A stretch of 64,000 bases of DNA. Source: Cerioporus squamosus. Taxonomy: Eukaryota > Basidiomycota > Agaricomycetes > Polyporales > Polyporaceae. Position 1 is the stretch's first letter; each line of letters starts with the position of its first letter. The DNA lies in the NCBI GenBank assembly GCA_022592435.1, contig JABYQS010000010.1:248001-312000 (forward strand), read 5' to 3'. The notes beneath the pieces are model-generated. The model made no database searches. It was not told the DNA's origin and worked only from the letters and a program-made list of their open reading frames with translations. Positions 20,972 to 32,144 of this stretch are shown here, in pieces. Position numbers and translations under genes: made by a program.

Positions 20972-23276
20972 ATGACTGTTATCCAGTACATCCCCAGGGT
21001 CCCTGTCGTCTCCATAGACGACTACTTCAATTCATTCTTGCCGCCTCTTCATGACTCTCTGGACTTGGACGAAATAGTACGGCGACTCTCCGTGGCTCAG
21101 CCTCATGAAGACCTGGCCGCCTTGGATTCCGAGTCGTCGACACCTTGTTGGCGCTGGTATCGCACTCCCCCGAAAAATCAGTCTAGCAGCAAGCCTCAAG
21201 TCTTTTCAAGATGGAGAAGATCTCTGAGTCCGTCGTTGAAGTCTGCCGCGACATCGACCCTTCGTTGCGACCTACGTCTCTCTTACGTTGCTTAGGCGAG
21301 GATGAGCTCAAGGGAGACCTACGGAGCTCATCGAAACCAGGTGCGATTCACATAGGTGAAGATCTTGGACCGTACCTCTCGGAGGAACGAGAGCGCGGAT
21401 CGCTATGGTGGGATCACGGTGCGGTTCTGTACGAGTTCAGAAAACGGGACTCTGATAGGGACGTCTCTGAGGTACGTCTACTTATCTTGCCCTGAATCGC
21501 ATTCGACTGGTCTCGCCCTGCATCTCCCACAGAACATGTCGAAGATGACGTGGAGCCTGGTGCAGAAGCTGAGCGCGGACCCAGCATGTCGCTTCGTTCG
21601 CGGGTGCACCATGGAGGACACAGGGACGCGGTTTTGGTATGCTGATCACTCGGTCATGCTCGTCACGGAGCGTGTAGACTTCAATAGAGTGCGTCATGAT
21701 CTTACAACATACATTCCAGACGACTCGCTCATGTCTACGCAGGATTACCGAGTCTTGGCGTCGTTCTTCGCGCGGCTTGCTTTCGCCCCCTTGTCCCAAC
21801 TGGGATGGGACTCGAGTATCAAGCGCATCTCGTCAAAGGGATTCCGTATCCACATCAAGGACAAGACCTACCGTACAGAGCGTTACCTGAGCAACCCAGC
21901 TACTGAGAAGGTGTTCGGACGCGGTGCACGAGTGGCCGTGGGATGCAATAGACGAGGCTACCCATCAAGCGGTCTGCGTCAAGGACTACTGGCTGGACGA
22001 CGACCAACCTCGGTAGCATCCTATCGGCCATCTCTCAACACCCATGGGGACAGGAAGCTTCGCAAGACCCTCGGGCTGAGCTGTCCATCGAGGAGCGGCT
22101 GGCATACTTCGTTCGTATATACGCGTCGGACATCGTACAGGTGGACGGCTTAGCCGACAGTACGCGACGGATGAGGAAGAACTACGACTTCACCCACGAC
22201 CAACAAGAGTTACCCATTGCGGCTTCTGAGTCTGCGAATGGCGAATGGTCCACACAAGAAGAACGGTCCAGCAACGGCCCCCAGTACGCGTATCGCGAGG
22301 TTACGCCACCATTCAAGGTCCACTCACTCTCCTCAAAAGCTCATCACCGCGTAGTCATGGAACGCGGCGAAGTATTATACGCCGTGAAGAAGGTCTCCCA
22401 TGTCTTCTCTGCATGTGCCGACGTGGCCTACGGTGAGTGCTCTTTACCTAACCAGTCCCTGTCCTAACCTTGATTACCGTCACTGACTTCGATGCAGCAC
22501 TCTTTCTCATGAGAACTGTGGGTTGGGCCCACCGTGATATCAGCCCCGGCAACACACTCGTATTCCCCACTTCGCATGGAGGCATACGTGGTGTGCTGAC
22601 GGACTTCGAGTATGCCAAGCGCTTCGATGACAATTCGCCGATACATGCTATGCGTGCAGTGAGTACCTTCTTCGTCTTCGTCAAGTAGGATGGCGTGCAC
22701 CTACTAAATTGCGAACTCCATTTCTAGGGAACCCCGGGCTTCGCGGCGGTGGAAGTGCAGAAGGGCGGCTTCGACGCCGGCACGGACCGGAAGAGGAAGA
22801 GATATGACGAGGCGCAACCCCCGCCGGTGTGGACGTTCTGCGCTGCTCACGATCTCGAGCCGGTCTGGTGGATTGTCGTCTGGTTTATTTTCCGCCACTA
22901 CCGTCGGAGCGCACTGCATTCGCCGCAAGATGTCCCGCCATCTCAAGCCAACGACAAGGACTCCAGAACACACAAGAAGTTCTACGATGCACTGTTTTCT
23001 GGCCCCTTCAACAGCAACAGTTACTACGGCCGCTCTTCCTTCCTGCGCGGTCACGATGAATACGAGGTAGTGGGAGCGCTGAAGAGGTATTGGCCCGTGG
23101 ACCTCTTGACTGAGGTATGTGGGGACCTCGCGCACGACTTCATTGATTTCTATGCCGAGGATACGTATCCGTGGGTCACACCGCCCGTCCTTTACGAGAA
23201 GGTCATGGCGGCGTGCAGCAAGGCAGCGAAGTTGGACGGCGAGCTGGAGACCCTCCCTTTCATCAAGACACGTTAG
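20972..23276 (+). pseudogene. FunK1-type fungal protein kinase, frameshifted copy
   Basis: The locus encodes a FunK1 (fungal-type kinase 1) protein. The N-terminal region contains MEKISESVVEV and DIDPSLRPTSLL, then WYADHSVMLVTERVDFNR and a GRGARV ATP-lobe segment. The catalytic loop is WAHRDISPGNTL (HRDxxxxN, with Asp and Asn present) and the DFG equivalent is LTDFEYAKR, followed by MRAGTPGFAAVEV and a C-lobe ending in ETLPFIKTR. Introns at about 21474-21533, 21689-21742, 22432-22497 and 22660-22727 splice cleanly. Three frame breaks occur: one missing base beside TTTT at 21203-21206, four extra bases near 21934, and a shift before an in-frame TAG at 22014-22016. The kinase core downstream is intact. 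FunK1 kinases are expanded in mushroom-formers and associated with multicellular development. The breaks suggest a pseudogene unless they are assembly errors. Confidence 0.7.
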
Positions 23277-24119
23277 CCGCGATGTGTACTGTGATCGTGC
23301 ACAATGTACTCTAAGGGCCTGGTCGGCAGCATCAACCCCAGGATCAACCTCAAAAGGTCAGTGGGTCGAGATATGGCCGAGATCTCCGGAGATCACGGGG
23401 TCAACTGGTAACGGACCGTAACTCGTGTGATTAAGCGTGACTGGATCAGTAACAGGCGCTTCCCGTGCGCGGCTTTCTAACCCCTCTGGAAGTGGACGAG
23501 TTGTTTTGAGGGCGTAAATGCGAACTTTGAAGTGAAAAAAACTGCTACAGGCAGCAGACATACTAGAAAAGAGGCTCATTAGGTAGATTTAGTCCTTTAC
23601 ATCGAGCGAATACACTAAATCTAAGAGGCAACGTGCAGCAGCCCTCTGGACGGGAGAACTCGGAAAATCACCGGGAGAGCCGGAACAATCGCAAGCGCTC
23701 GATCAAGGTGAACCGTGACAGGTCTCAACACAGCCGCCGATCGCAACGAGTCGTTTTTAAGACGCAAGCGCTCTTGTTTTCGTGTGATCCCAAGGTTGAT
23801 CAACGTTGGCGCTTCAACCCCGGGGGTGATGCTGCGACCAGGCCCTAATGGATCCTCCTGTAGTGTTGTCAATCATATGGACTGTCCACTGGTTCATCGG
23901 ACTTACGTCCAGTGAGTGCAGAACGCTAGTCTCGGCCAAGGCAACGCGCAGATGGTCAAAGCGAAAGTTTGTCTGGCCAGCAAGTATTGTACAGCTTGAT
24001 TGTGATACACTTTTCCGTCCAAAGACACAGTCAGTCAACACGCTTGTTTTTCCCATTATATCCTGTCCTGACTGTACGAGCTCTAGTCCATTCCCTTGCC
24101 GCCACCATGTCCCCGTTCC
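23277..24119. other. Convergent intergenic region, 0.84 kb
   Basis: Lies between the 3' ends of the FunK1 locus and the branching-enzyme gene. It contains only short frames and mild AT-rich tracts. No gene, RNA or obvious repeat was recognised. Confidence 0.45.
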
Positions 24120-26549
24120 TCACTTCTTCGCCAGAACGATCGCAGTGCGTGAGGGGATATAAACCTGCAACGCAACCCGCCTCAGCCCATCATCTTCCAC
24201 CACTTCTGCAGCACTCCCAGGCACACTCACCTGCGTGAAGTTCTTGCGCCCGTTCCACTCCATCGGCGTCGTGAAGTACGACCCGCCCGGCACGACGTTC
24301 TCGAAGCCCCCGAAGCGCTTCTCGTCCGTGCTCAGGACGATCGTGTACTCGCCCGGCTCCTCCACGCCGACGCGGTAGTCCGTGAACGAGTTCGTGGGGT
24401 GGAAGTTGAAGATGAAGAGGAGCCCGGCGCGCTCGTACACGATGACTTTGTCCACCTCATGCTTGAGGGAGACATACGCGGGCTCAGCGCTCAGCCAGTG
24501 GTACTTGTCCTCGGTGTGATTCATGGCCTTGTCGAACTCGTTGAGGTAGCGGTACCGGAGAAGATGGTCGTCGACGACGTTCCACTGCCGACGAGCGTAT
24601 TGGAACGAATTGTTGTTGCCTGCACGAGGGAAGTCCAGCCACTGTACGCTAGCATGTAAGTCGAGCAAGCTCGACGAGAACCTCGAGTAAGCACATACCT
24701 CGGGATGTCCGAATTCGTTACCTTCGAAGTTGAGGTAACCCTCGCCACCAAGGGAGTGCACAAGAAGACTAGGTGCAAGTATTCAGTACGATTCCTCGCA
24801 GAAACCCCTAGAACCTACCGGATCATCTTGTGCAGCGCAATGCCTCTCGCAATGATGGGCGTGTACTCCGTCAGGTCGGACATGTTCGTGTACATCTCCT
24901 TGTCCATAAGCCAGAACGCGAGCGTCTTGTCGCCGACAAGGGCCTGGTCGTGGCTCTCCGCGTAAGCGATACTCTTCTCGCCATAGCGCCTGTTCGTGAG
25001 CGTATGCACGATGTTGCCTATCTCCCACTCGTCGTCTTTCTTGTGCTTGAGTAGCTTGATCCACATGTCCGGAATAGCCATTGAAAGACGGTAGTCGAAC
25101 CCAATGCCGCCCTTCGACACTGGCACACACAGGAGTGGCATACCGGAGACGTCCTCCGCGATGGTGATGGTGTTGGGGAAGAGTGTATGCATAGCGTCGT
25201 TCGCCTGTATGTGCGTAGTGAGCGCGGCGCATTGCCAACTGCATTGTAGGCACCCACAAGCATGAGGTAAACAATAGCCTCTAGGTCAGCGGAATCGCCG
25301 AAGTACTCGTGGTATCCACCAGAGAAGCCAGCACCAATACCGTGATGATGGTACATCATGCTCGTCACGCCGTCGAAGCGGAAGCCGTCGAACTGATACT
25401 CCTCCATCCAGAAGCGCAAGTTGGACATCAAGAAGCGAAGGACTTCGTGGTGTCCATAGTTGAACAAGCGACTGTCCCAGAGCTCATGGCGTCCGCGGGC
25501 GCCCTCGTGGAAGTAGAGGTGGTCCGTTCCGTCAAAGTGATTGAGACCGTCGAGCACGTTCTTGCACGCGTGCGAGTGAACGATGTCGAGCAGCACAGTA
25601 ATACCCATACCATGCGCGGTATCGACCAACTCCTTGAGCTCCTCAGGCGTGCCGTACCGAGAGCTGGCCGCGAAGAAGCTGGTGACTTGATATCCGAAGG
25701 CTGCAGTGACGCGTCACTTCAGTTTCCGGTCAAGAGCGACATTGCAGGCCACTTACAGGCGTAGTATGCATGCTCCATGACCGCCATCAATTGGATGGTG
25801 TTATACCCCAAGTCCCGGATGCGAGGGAGGATGTTCTGAGTAAACTCCTTGTAGGTGCCGACACGGTGCTCGCTCGTCGAGATACCGACGTGAGCCTCGT
25901 ATATGCGGATGCCCTTCGGCTGAGGTGGGCGGGCATTCTTGAACTTGTACACCTGTTCTGGGGGTGGGTTCCAGAAGCGCGCATCGTAGACCGGGGAGAC
26001 AGAGAGGTCCTGCGTGACGCGTCTGATCCAAGCTGGGATCCGTTCAATGCGTTCCCCAGATTGTAGGATCATGGAGATCTGTAAGGAATGTTATACTCTG
26101 TTGATCTACACAGCGCGCGTGACGGACCTTAATCTTGGAGTCGTGCGGGATAGCGCATTGGCCGTCCTTCGGGGGGATAGTGATCTCCCATACGCCGTAT
26201 TGGTCCCTGGTCATAGGGTGGGATATCCTGTTCCAGTTATCTAGCAATGGCGCAATGAGGATACTGAAGCGTCGGAACAGTCGACACGGCACTCACTGAA
26301 GTCTCCAATCAAGACGGCCTCCTTGGCGTTCGGTGCCCACTCACGGTAGGTCACCGTGCCATCCTCAGCAACATTGAGACCGAACTTGAGATAGCCCTTG
26401 GTGAACTTGTCGTATCCGCCCTCTATCTCGTCGATGGTGTCCTTCCACTTCCTGAAGAGGTTGTGACGGTGGATGATGTGGGGGACGTTCTTGTCGAGCC
26501 AGGGATCGACAGCGAGGACGGTCTGCTCGTCGAGAGGCGGGGTGGGCAT
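24120..26549 (-). CDS. GLC3: 1,4-alpha-glucan (glycogen) branching enzyme
   Basis: ATG at 26549; stop at 24120-24122; seven or so introns. The enzyme transfers alpha-1,4 glucan segments to alpha-1,6 branch points in glycogen, in the cytosol. The N-terminal CBM48-type module is evident ([46 protein letters not shown]). The GH13 subfamily-8 core follows: [36 protein letters not shown], the nucleophile region [17 protein letters not shown], the acid/base region [12 protein letters not shown], and [12 protein letters not shown] carrying the third acidic residue. The C-terminal segment includes [18 protein letters not shown], as in eukaryotic branching enzymes, and a final all-beta domain ending in [14 protein letters not shown]. 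All catalytic residues look intact. The symbol follows the yeast name. Confidence 0.95.
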
Positions 26550-26927
26550 GTTGGGCGCGGTGGCGATGGAAGAGTCGAGACAGTGAGCGCAAGAAGAGCG
26601 AAGCTGGGGTGCGGGCGAGAAGATGGGGAGCAGCGAAGGAGCAGCCTCTGTGTTTTTGGCCCGTCTGGACCAATTGCGGGGACGCGTCCTGGATTCGGGC
26701 CCCCAAGACGTCACCGGTCACGTGTGCGTACCGCGGATCTCAGATCGTGCCCCGCGGAGGATCCCTGGCGCATCCTCGCGTGCGGGGACGCCAGGCTGGT
26801 GCAGACGCGACGCTGAGGCTCGTCGTTCTCGTTCTGTCCTGCTCTCCCACCACCACCACCCTCGCTGCATCTCCGCCAGCTCCCGGCCTATGCGCGCACG
26901 CTGTAGCTGAAAGACCGCATCCCACCC
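26550..26927. promoter_or_regulatory. Bidirectional promoter between branching enzyme and spermidine-synthase-like gene
   Basis: Only 378 bp separate two divergent ATGs, so both promoters must overlap. It contains GACGTCA (CRE/ATF-type core, 26707-26713) and CACGTG (E-box, 26719-26724) within 20 bp, then a pyrimidine-rich stretch before the plus-strand ATG. Assignment to factors is inference from core sequences. Confidence 0.5.
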
Positions 26928-29130
26928 ATGTCTTCCCGACTCCCGCCGCCGGCACCCAAGGCGAGCTCGTTCCACGTCGCGCTCACCCGAGTCGCCGCGA
27001 TCGGTGTCCTGCTCGGCCTCTCTCTCGTCACCTGGGCATACCGCCGCGCACTGGAGCCGCAGTATGGCTCAGCACCAACCTCCCTGCATATTGGCAAGGT
27101 CGTATGGTCCGCCTCCATCCTCGGCAGCTTCGCGCCAACCGTGCCAGTAGGCCGTGCAACTCTCGGCCTTGCGTTATTACTCTTTGCCCTGCCCAACGCG
27201 ACGTACTATGTTGCCGCATATACAGCAAGGCTCGGAGACCCAATCTGGGGTCCCGTCGCGACGCATCTCATCGTGTTGCTCCCGGTTCTGTCGCTCGGCG
27301 TAGCCATTGTAAAGGCGTTGCAGGTCTGTCCTCCCGCGTTACGTATGCTGTTTGTTGCTCATCCCTGCGCCCTCTGTAGGAGGCGCCATACAACAAGGAA
27401 GATCTTTCTGCTCCCCAGTCCAGCATTACGCTCCCTGTATGCGCGACTGCAATCAATTCCTTGCAAGGCCTCTGGCCATCAGTCCCATACATCGCCACAC
27501 TCCCCGATAGCCAAATTGTGAGTTACTCTAGGGTTTACTTGTGCAAGCACTCATGGTCGCAGTTCCTCCAAGCCGGCACCGCCGTAGCATCACTTTGGAC
27601 TATCGCGCCCTTCCTCCCGGACATAGCCCCGCCACGGATTGTCAGACCGCTCACTGCCGCACCCGCTACGCCGGAGCCCAAGGGAAAGCAGAAGAAGGGG
27701 ACTCCCAAAAAGTCCGAGCCCACAAGTGCAGGTTCAGAAGCATAACGCCCCTGCGCCTGGAGGAGGACTGAACAAGATCCGTGCGGCGCTTCTCCCTGCC
27801 TTGCCCTTCTTGACATCCACCGTTCTTCGTCCCCCGACCCTGCCTCATCCCCTCCCTGAGCCTTATAATCACCCATCCCACCCTCTCCGTATTCTGTATT
27901 CTGTCGACTCCATCTACTCTGGTGTTGTTACGGTCGGGGAAACGACGGCCGCGGACCCCAATGTGCCTGGTTATATTGACCACCTGCGTTATCTTAGAGC
28001 CGGACATTCCCTCCTAGGTGGTGTCTGGGTCGGCCCAAAAGCTCAGGCATGGGATCCCGAGCTCCTTCTCGAAGATGAAGCCGGCCAGAAGCTCGGTGAC
28101 ACCATATACAGCGCGTTCATCGTACAAGAAGCCGCCCTGTTGGCGAAGAAGCAACCTAAGAATGCGCTTATCATGTATGTGCTGCTTCCAGTTGCGATGA
28201 TCTTATGGACTCCTGGTCTAAGACGGATATAGCTGACGATCCGCGACAGCGGTCTTGGTACAGGAATCGCAGCGACCTCCTTCATGCGCCACGGTATTGA
28301 GACCACCCTAGTCGAAATCGACCCGGCAGTGTACGATGCGGCCAAACGGTTCTTCGGACTTCCTGCACCTCCTCCGGACAGGTTGGTCATTGAGGATGCG
28401 AAGACCTGGGTACACAACCGGAGTGTCACATTGAGGAGCGGCTTCGAGGGTACAGAGGCCTCTACGAGCTCACCCTTGCCCATCTCCGAACGTTTCGACG
28501 TCGTGGTCCACGACTGTTTCTCTGGAGGCAGTGTCCCGGCGCACCTGTATACCCAGTCGTTCTGGCGAGATTTGAAGGAGATCGTGACGCCTGACGCGGT
28601 CGTTGCAGTAGTGAGTGAGAAACAAGTTAGTACGTTGCTGATGGCCTAACGTATCCGGCAGAACTTCGCGGGGTCCTTGAGCTCGAAATCTGCGAAAGCA
28701 ATCATCCTCACCCTCCGGTCTGTCTTCCCGCAATGTCGTGCATTCTACGACGCGCTGGAGGCGCACGGAGACATCAACAACGAATTCGTCAACTGGGTGA
28801 GTTGACGCGTCCTCACACTACCGCGGATGGTCTAATTAATCATCTTTTTAGGTGTTCTTCTGCACCCCATCGACGAACGCCCTCGAGTTTCGTCGGGCCA
28901 CGCAATCCGACTTCCTCGGATCCTACCTCCGTCGCCACGTTCTCACCAGCCTCAGCGAGCATGAAGGAGATATATCAAAGATTGGCGACGACATCCCAGA
29001 AGACACACGCGAGCAGTTCATCCTGAAGGACCTGGTAAATCCGTTGGCGGACTGGCAGCAGAAGGAAGCGATCAAGCATTGGAAGATAATGCGGAGCGTG
29101 CTGCCCAACGTGGTTTGGGAGACCTATTGA
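26928..29130 (+). CDS. Membrane-anchored spermidine/spermine-synthase-like protein
   Basis: ATG at 26928; about seven exons; stop at 29130. The N-terminal third is hydrophobic with several predicted spans (VALTRVAAIGVLLGLSLVTW, ATLGLALLLFALPNATYYVA, LIVLLPVLSLGVAIV). The C-terminal part is a Rossmann-like SAM-binding domain of the polyamine synthase fold: RILYSVDSIYSGVVTVGE, an RYLRAGHSLLGG block, IIGLGTGIAATSFM (motif I, spanning an intron), TTLVEIDPAVYD and FDVVVHDCFSGGSVPAHLY. These TM-linked proteins are common in fungi and their reaction is not established; canonical polyamine binding residues are not all obvious, so I do not call it Spe3. Between the two parts the frame ends at TAA 27743-27745 and resumes one base out (NAPAPGGGLNKIRAALLP), which needs a one-base correction or an unusual splice. 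Confidence 0.75.
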
Positions 29131-29401
29131 TGTATATTTTCCCGGAGCCTGCGTTGTTCTTTGTCTCGTCTTTCGCAACTGTGTAGCTACTAGTACTAGC
29201 ATGTCATTGTCACTGGCTACCACGATGATCACGTGTGCAGACGCGTCTTTATCGCGACGCGCGCCTGACGCGATGCGCGTTATCCGCCGTGAGCTCTCTC
29301 ATGAGCTTGTTCCGCTTCTGAGCCTCTCCAGTCTCGTCCCCACAGCTGTCCGAACTACGTACAAAGAACTTGGAACGTAAACATCCTTCACGACCTCCAC
29401 G
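29131..29401. promoter_or_regulatory. Tandem-gene spacer with ACGCGT-type boxes
   Basis: Includes GACGCGTC at about 29239-29246 and nearby GCGACGCGCGCC and GACGCGATGCGCG. ACGCGT is the MluI cell-cycle box core bound by MBF in fungi. Regulation of the downstream MATH/BTB gene is a guess. Confidence 0.3.
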
Positions 29402-31854
29402 ATGTCTTCTCCGCGGCCGGCCTCCATCTCTAACTCTCCTGGACGACCGTCTCCGCTCTCGCGCCCGCATTGGCCGTGGTCGACGTACACGCACCGGTCG
29501 TCATCTTCGTCTCATTCAATTCACTCTTCCAGCAGCTCAGTGAACAGCGCGCAGACCTGGGAGTCTAGAGCGTCCACCGTTGCGTCCAGCCCAAGTACGG
29601 TGTTAGTGACTGCCGGTCCGGGTGGCAGTTCCACACGCATGGCGGGAGTGAGCAGCCAGAACGCGATGGCTGAGGATACTACTACCAGGCAGTGGAACTT
29701 CCATGTGAGTGGCACGCACTGCTGAGTGGCTCGACGCCATGCTTATGACCGTGACTGCGTACGTAGGCTTTCGAGTGGGTGGTACGCGATGTGAGCAGGC
29801 TGAAGGACCATATTGAGGGAACTTCTGCGTCTGTCGGAGAAGGAGAGGCCCCTCCTGAGGAGGTTGATGACGACGAGTTCGAAGTGCTCAGGGAGTCGCC
29901 AGAACTCGGAGACGGCAAGTTCAAGCTCGAGATATGTACGTGCTCCTCGCTCGTTCAATGCGAAGACAGCTTGATGACCGTGATGCCGCAGCGAAGACCA
30001 CGTCGATCGAACCGGACAGTTCTACTTCCCCGATAACCCCCATTATCCGCACACAACCTCCGACATTGTCGGTATATATCACGTCCATGGCGATCGACTT
30101 TGCGCATACGAACTACGAGACGTCCGCGTCGATGTTCGCGGCGATCAAGTGCCAAGACGACCGAGTCGGTGAGCGCGGTGCGCGCGCCGACTGGGTCTGG
30201 GAGCACTGGCAGAACAACTGGGTGTTCCGTCAGGGCAGTGAGGTCTGGGGTGAGTCTCATGTTGGAATGCAGCGCAGTGATGTTGACGCACTCGCACTGT
30301 CACAGAGTGTCCTCTGCCTCCTCTGTCTGTCCTCCTTGAGAACCCCAGGATCAAGGAGACAGACTCGATTGTCATTTGTGTGCAGATGCACTCACCCGTA
30401 GGGCCGTTCTTCCCGCAACAACCTTCGGCTTACTACGTTCCTCGGGACTTGCTCGAGGGTCTCGAGGCATCTCTCGACAATCCGAGTGAGTAAATGGCAT
30501 GCGTGTAGCAGAGAGACGTGTTCCTCATCTCCTCCTAGATACCGGCGACGTCCAGTTCGTCTGCCTTGAGCGTACAACACAACAGGACCACGAATCCTCG
30601 AGCTCTCTGACCGCTACAACACCCACCAGCCCTCGTTCCTCGTCATCGTCTCAATCTCTGCCACCTCCACAGACACTCGCACGAAAGCGTATCATATATG
30701 CCCATTCTGACATCCTAATCAGACGGTCGGAATACTTCGCCACCATGCTCAGCTCCTCCTTCGCCGAGAACGGGAGCACCCTCCTCCATGGCGAACGCAA
30801 AGTCTACACGATTGTCGTGGAGGAAGCCGACTTCACCACCATCTACTGGCTGCTGAAGTGGGTCTACGCGAATTGGCTGCTTTTCCGCAAGGACGACGAC
30901 CCAAGGCAAGCCGTCGATGGCATCGGTGCGGGCTGGAGCGCACGCGACTTCTGCTCGCCAGGTGTCGCTGACGAGTGGGGATGGAAGGTCTTCCACAAAG
31001 GCGGCTCGTCTGACGGTCACGGCGGTGGTGTCAGTGACGCACGGAGCGTCACTAGCGGAGCGAGCGGCAGGTCTACGGGCGAGGTTCCACGCGAGAAGCC
31101 GAAAGCCGGCCCTTCGACCACGTCTGCTATGCGGAGCAGCGGTGTGAGCCCGCCTAAGACGCAAGCATCCTCCTCGAACCGGTCGCCAACTACCCCTCGT
31201 CGTCCGTCGCACGGACCGTCGTCTGGGAACACCACCGGACTGAACATCCCGATGCCCAACCCAACATCTCCATCCGCGTCGCGGGGCTCGAAGCCCGTGC
31301 CCGTGCCGCTTTCACCCTCTGCACCGCACTATCCGCACAGTGCACATAAGCAACGCGCCCGGTCGTCGATATCCAGCGTAGATCCGCACATGCATCCTAC
31401 ACCCCCGCCCCAACCTGCGTCTGCACTGTCGATGTACCAGATCGCACACCGGTATGCGATGCCGGGACTTGGCTTGCTCGCGCTCGAGCATATCGTCTCG
31501 ACCATCACGCCACAGTCTAGCTTCGCGGTGCTTCTTGCCTCATCTACGTGGGAGGAGCTCCATTCGCTCATCGAGGTACGTTGAGTCGCTGGGGAGGCCG
31601 CCATGTCCCAGTTCTGATTTATCTCTCGCAGGATTACGTGGTGGACAAGTGGGACGAAGTGTCTGTCTCGGACGAGTTCGAGCAATGCTGCCAGGAGGTG
31701 GCGAGCGGAGAGTACGTCGCGATGCAAGGTCTCTTTGTGCGCCACTGATCACTGACCGACCGTTCGTAGATGGGGACCTGAAGGCGGGAAGACCCTCATG
31801 GCCCTCTTCAGGCGACTGCGGTCGCCGAGTGCCATGGGTTATGTACGGGCCTAG
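29402..31854 (+). CDS. MATH/BTB domain protein
   Basis: ATG at 29402 (MSSPRPASISN), stop at 31852-31854, seven exons. A Ser-rich N-terminus leads into a MATH-like beta domain (RQWNFHAFEWVVRDVSRLKD, DGKFKLEI, TLSVYITSMAID, DWVWEHWQNNWVFRQGSE, DSIVICVQMHSPVGP). This is followed by a BTB fold starting at RKRIIYAHSDILIRRSEYFATML and continuing with YTIVVEEADFTTIYWLLKWVY. A long disordered Ser/Pro insert separates it from the last BTB helices (YQIAHRYAMPGLGLLALEHI, SSFAVLLASSTWEELHSLIE, then DYVVDKWDEVSVSDEFEQ). MATH/BTB proteins recruit substrates to Cul3 ubiquitin ligases; fungal relatives are diverse. The roughly 190-residue disordered insertion inside the BTB region is unusual in length. Confidence 0.75.
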
Positions 31855-32144
31855 AAGCCTTCACTGTTTATCTGGATTCATATACCATGTGTACGAGATA
31901 TGGACAAGGCAAGGCGAGTGCGAGCAACGGATGTATCAAGATCTTACGCTGGACAAGGACAGGACAATGGGATATTCTGAATCCATCTATACGTCGGATC
32001 CTACTTCATGTACGACGCCGCGTTCACAAGCTTCCATAAACCGCCTCCTACTCGGAGAACCAACTTGTAAAGAAGCCGTTACCTCTTCAATATATGGTGC
32101 ACCTTGGAACACGCCACATCCCCGCCACGACAATTTCCGACAGC
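31855..32144. other. Convergent spacer
   Basis: Short spacer between the MATH/BTB stop and the 3' end of the minus-strand HMG-like gene. Nothing was recognised. Confidence 0.4.

Noticed and set aside
28043..28483. Minus-strand frame opposite the spermidine-synthase-like gene
   Set aside because: Antisense to the SAM-binding exon. The sense strand carries family motifs and the antisense does not.
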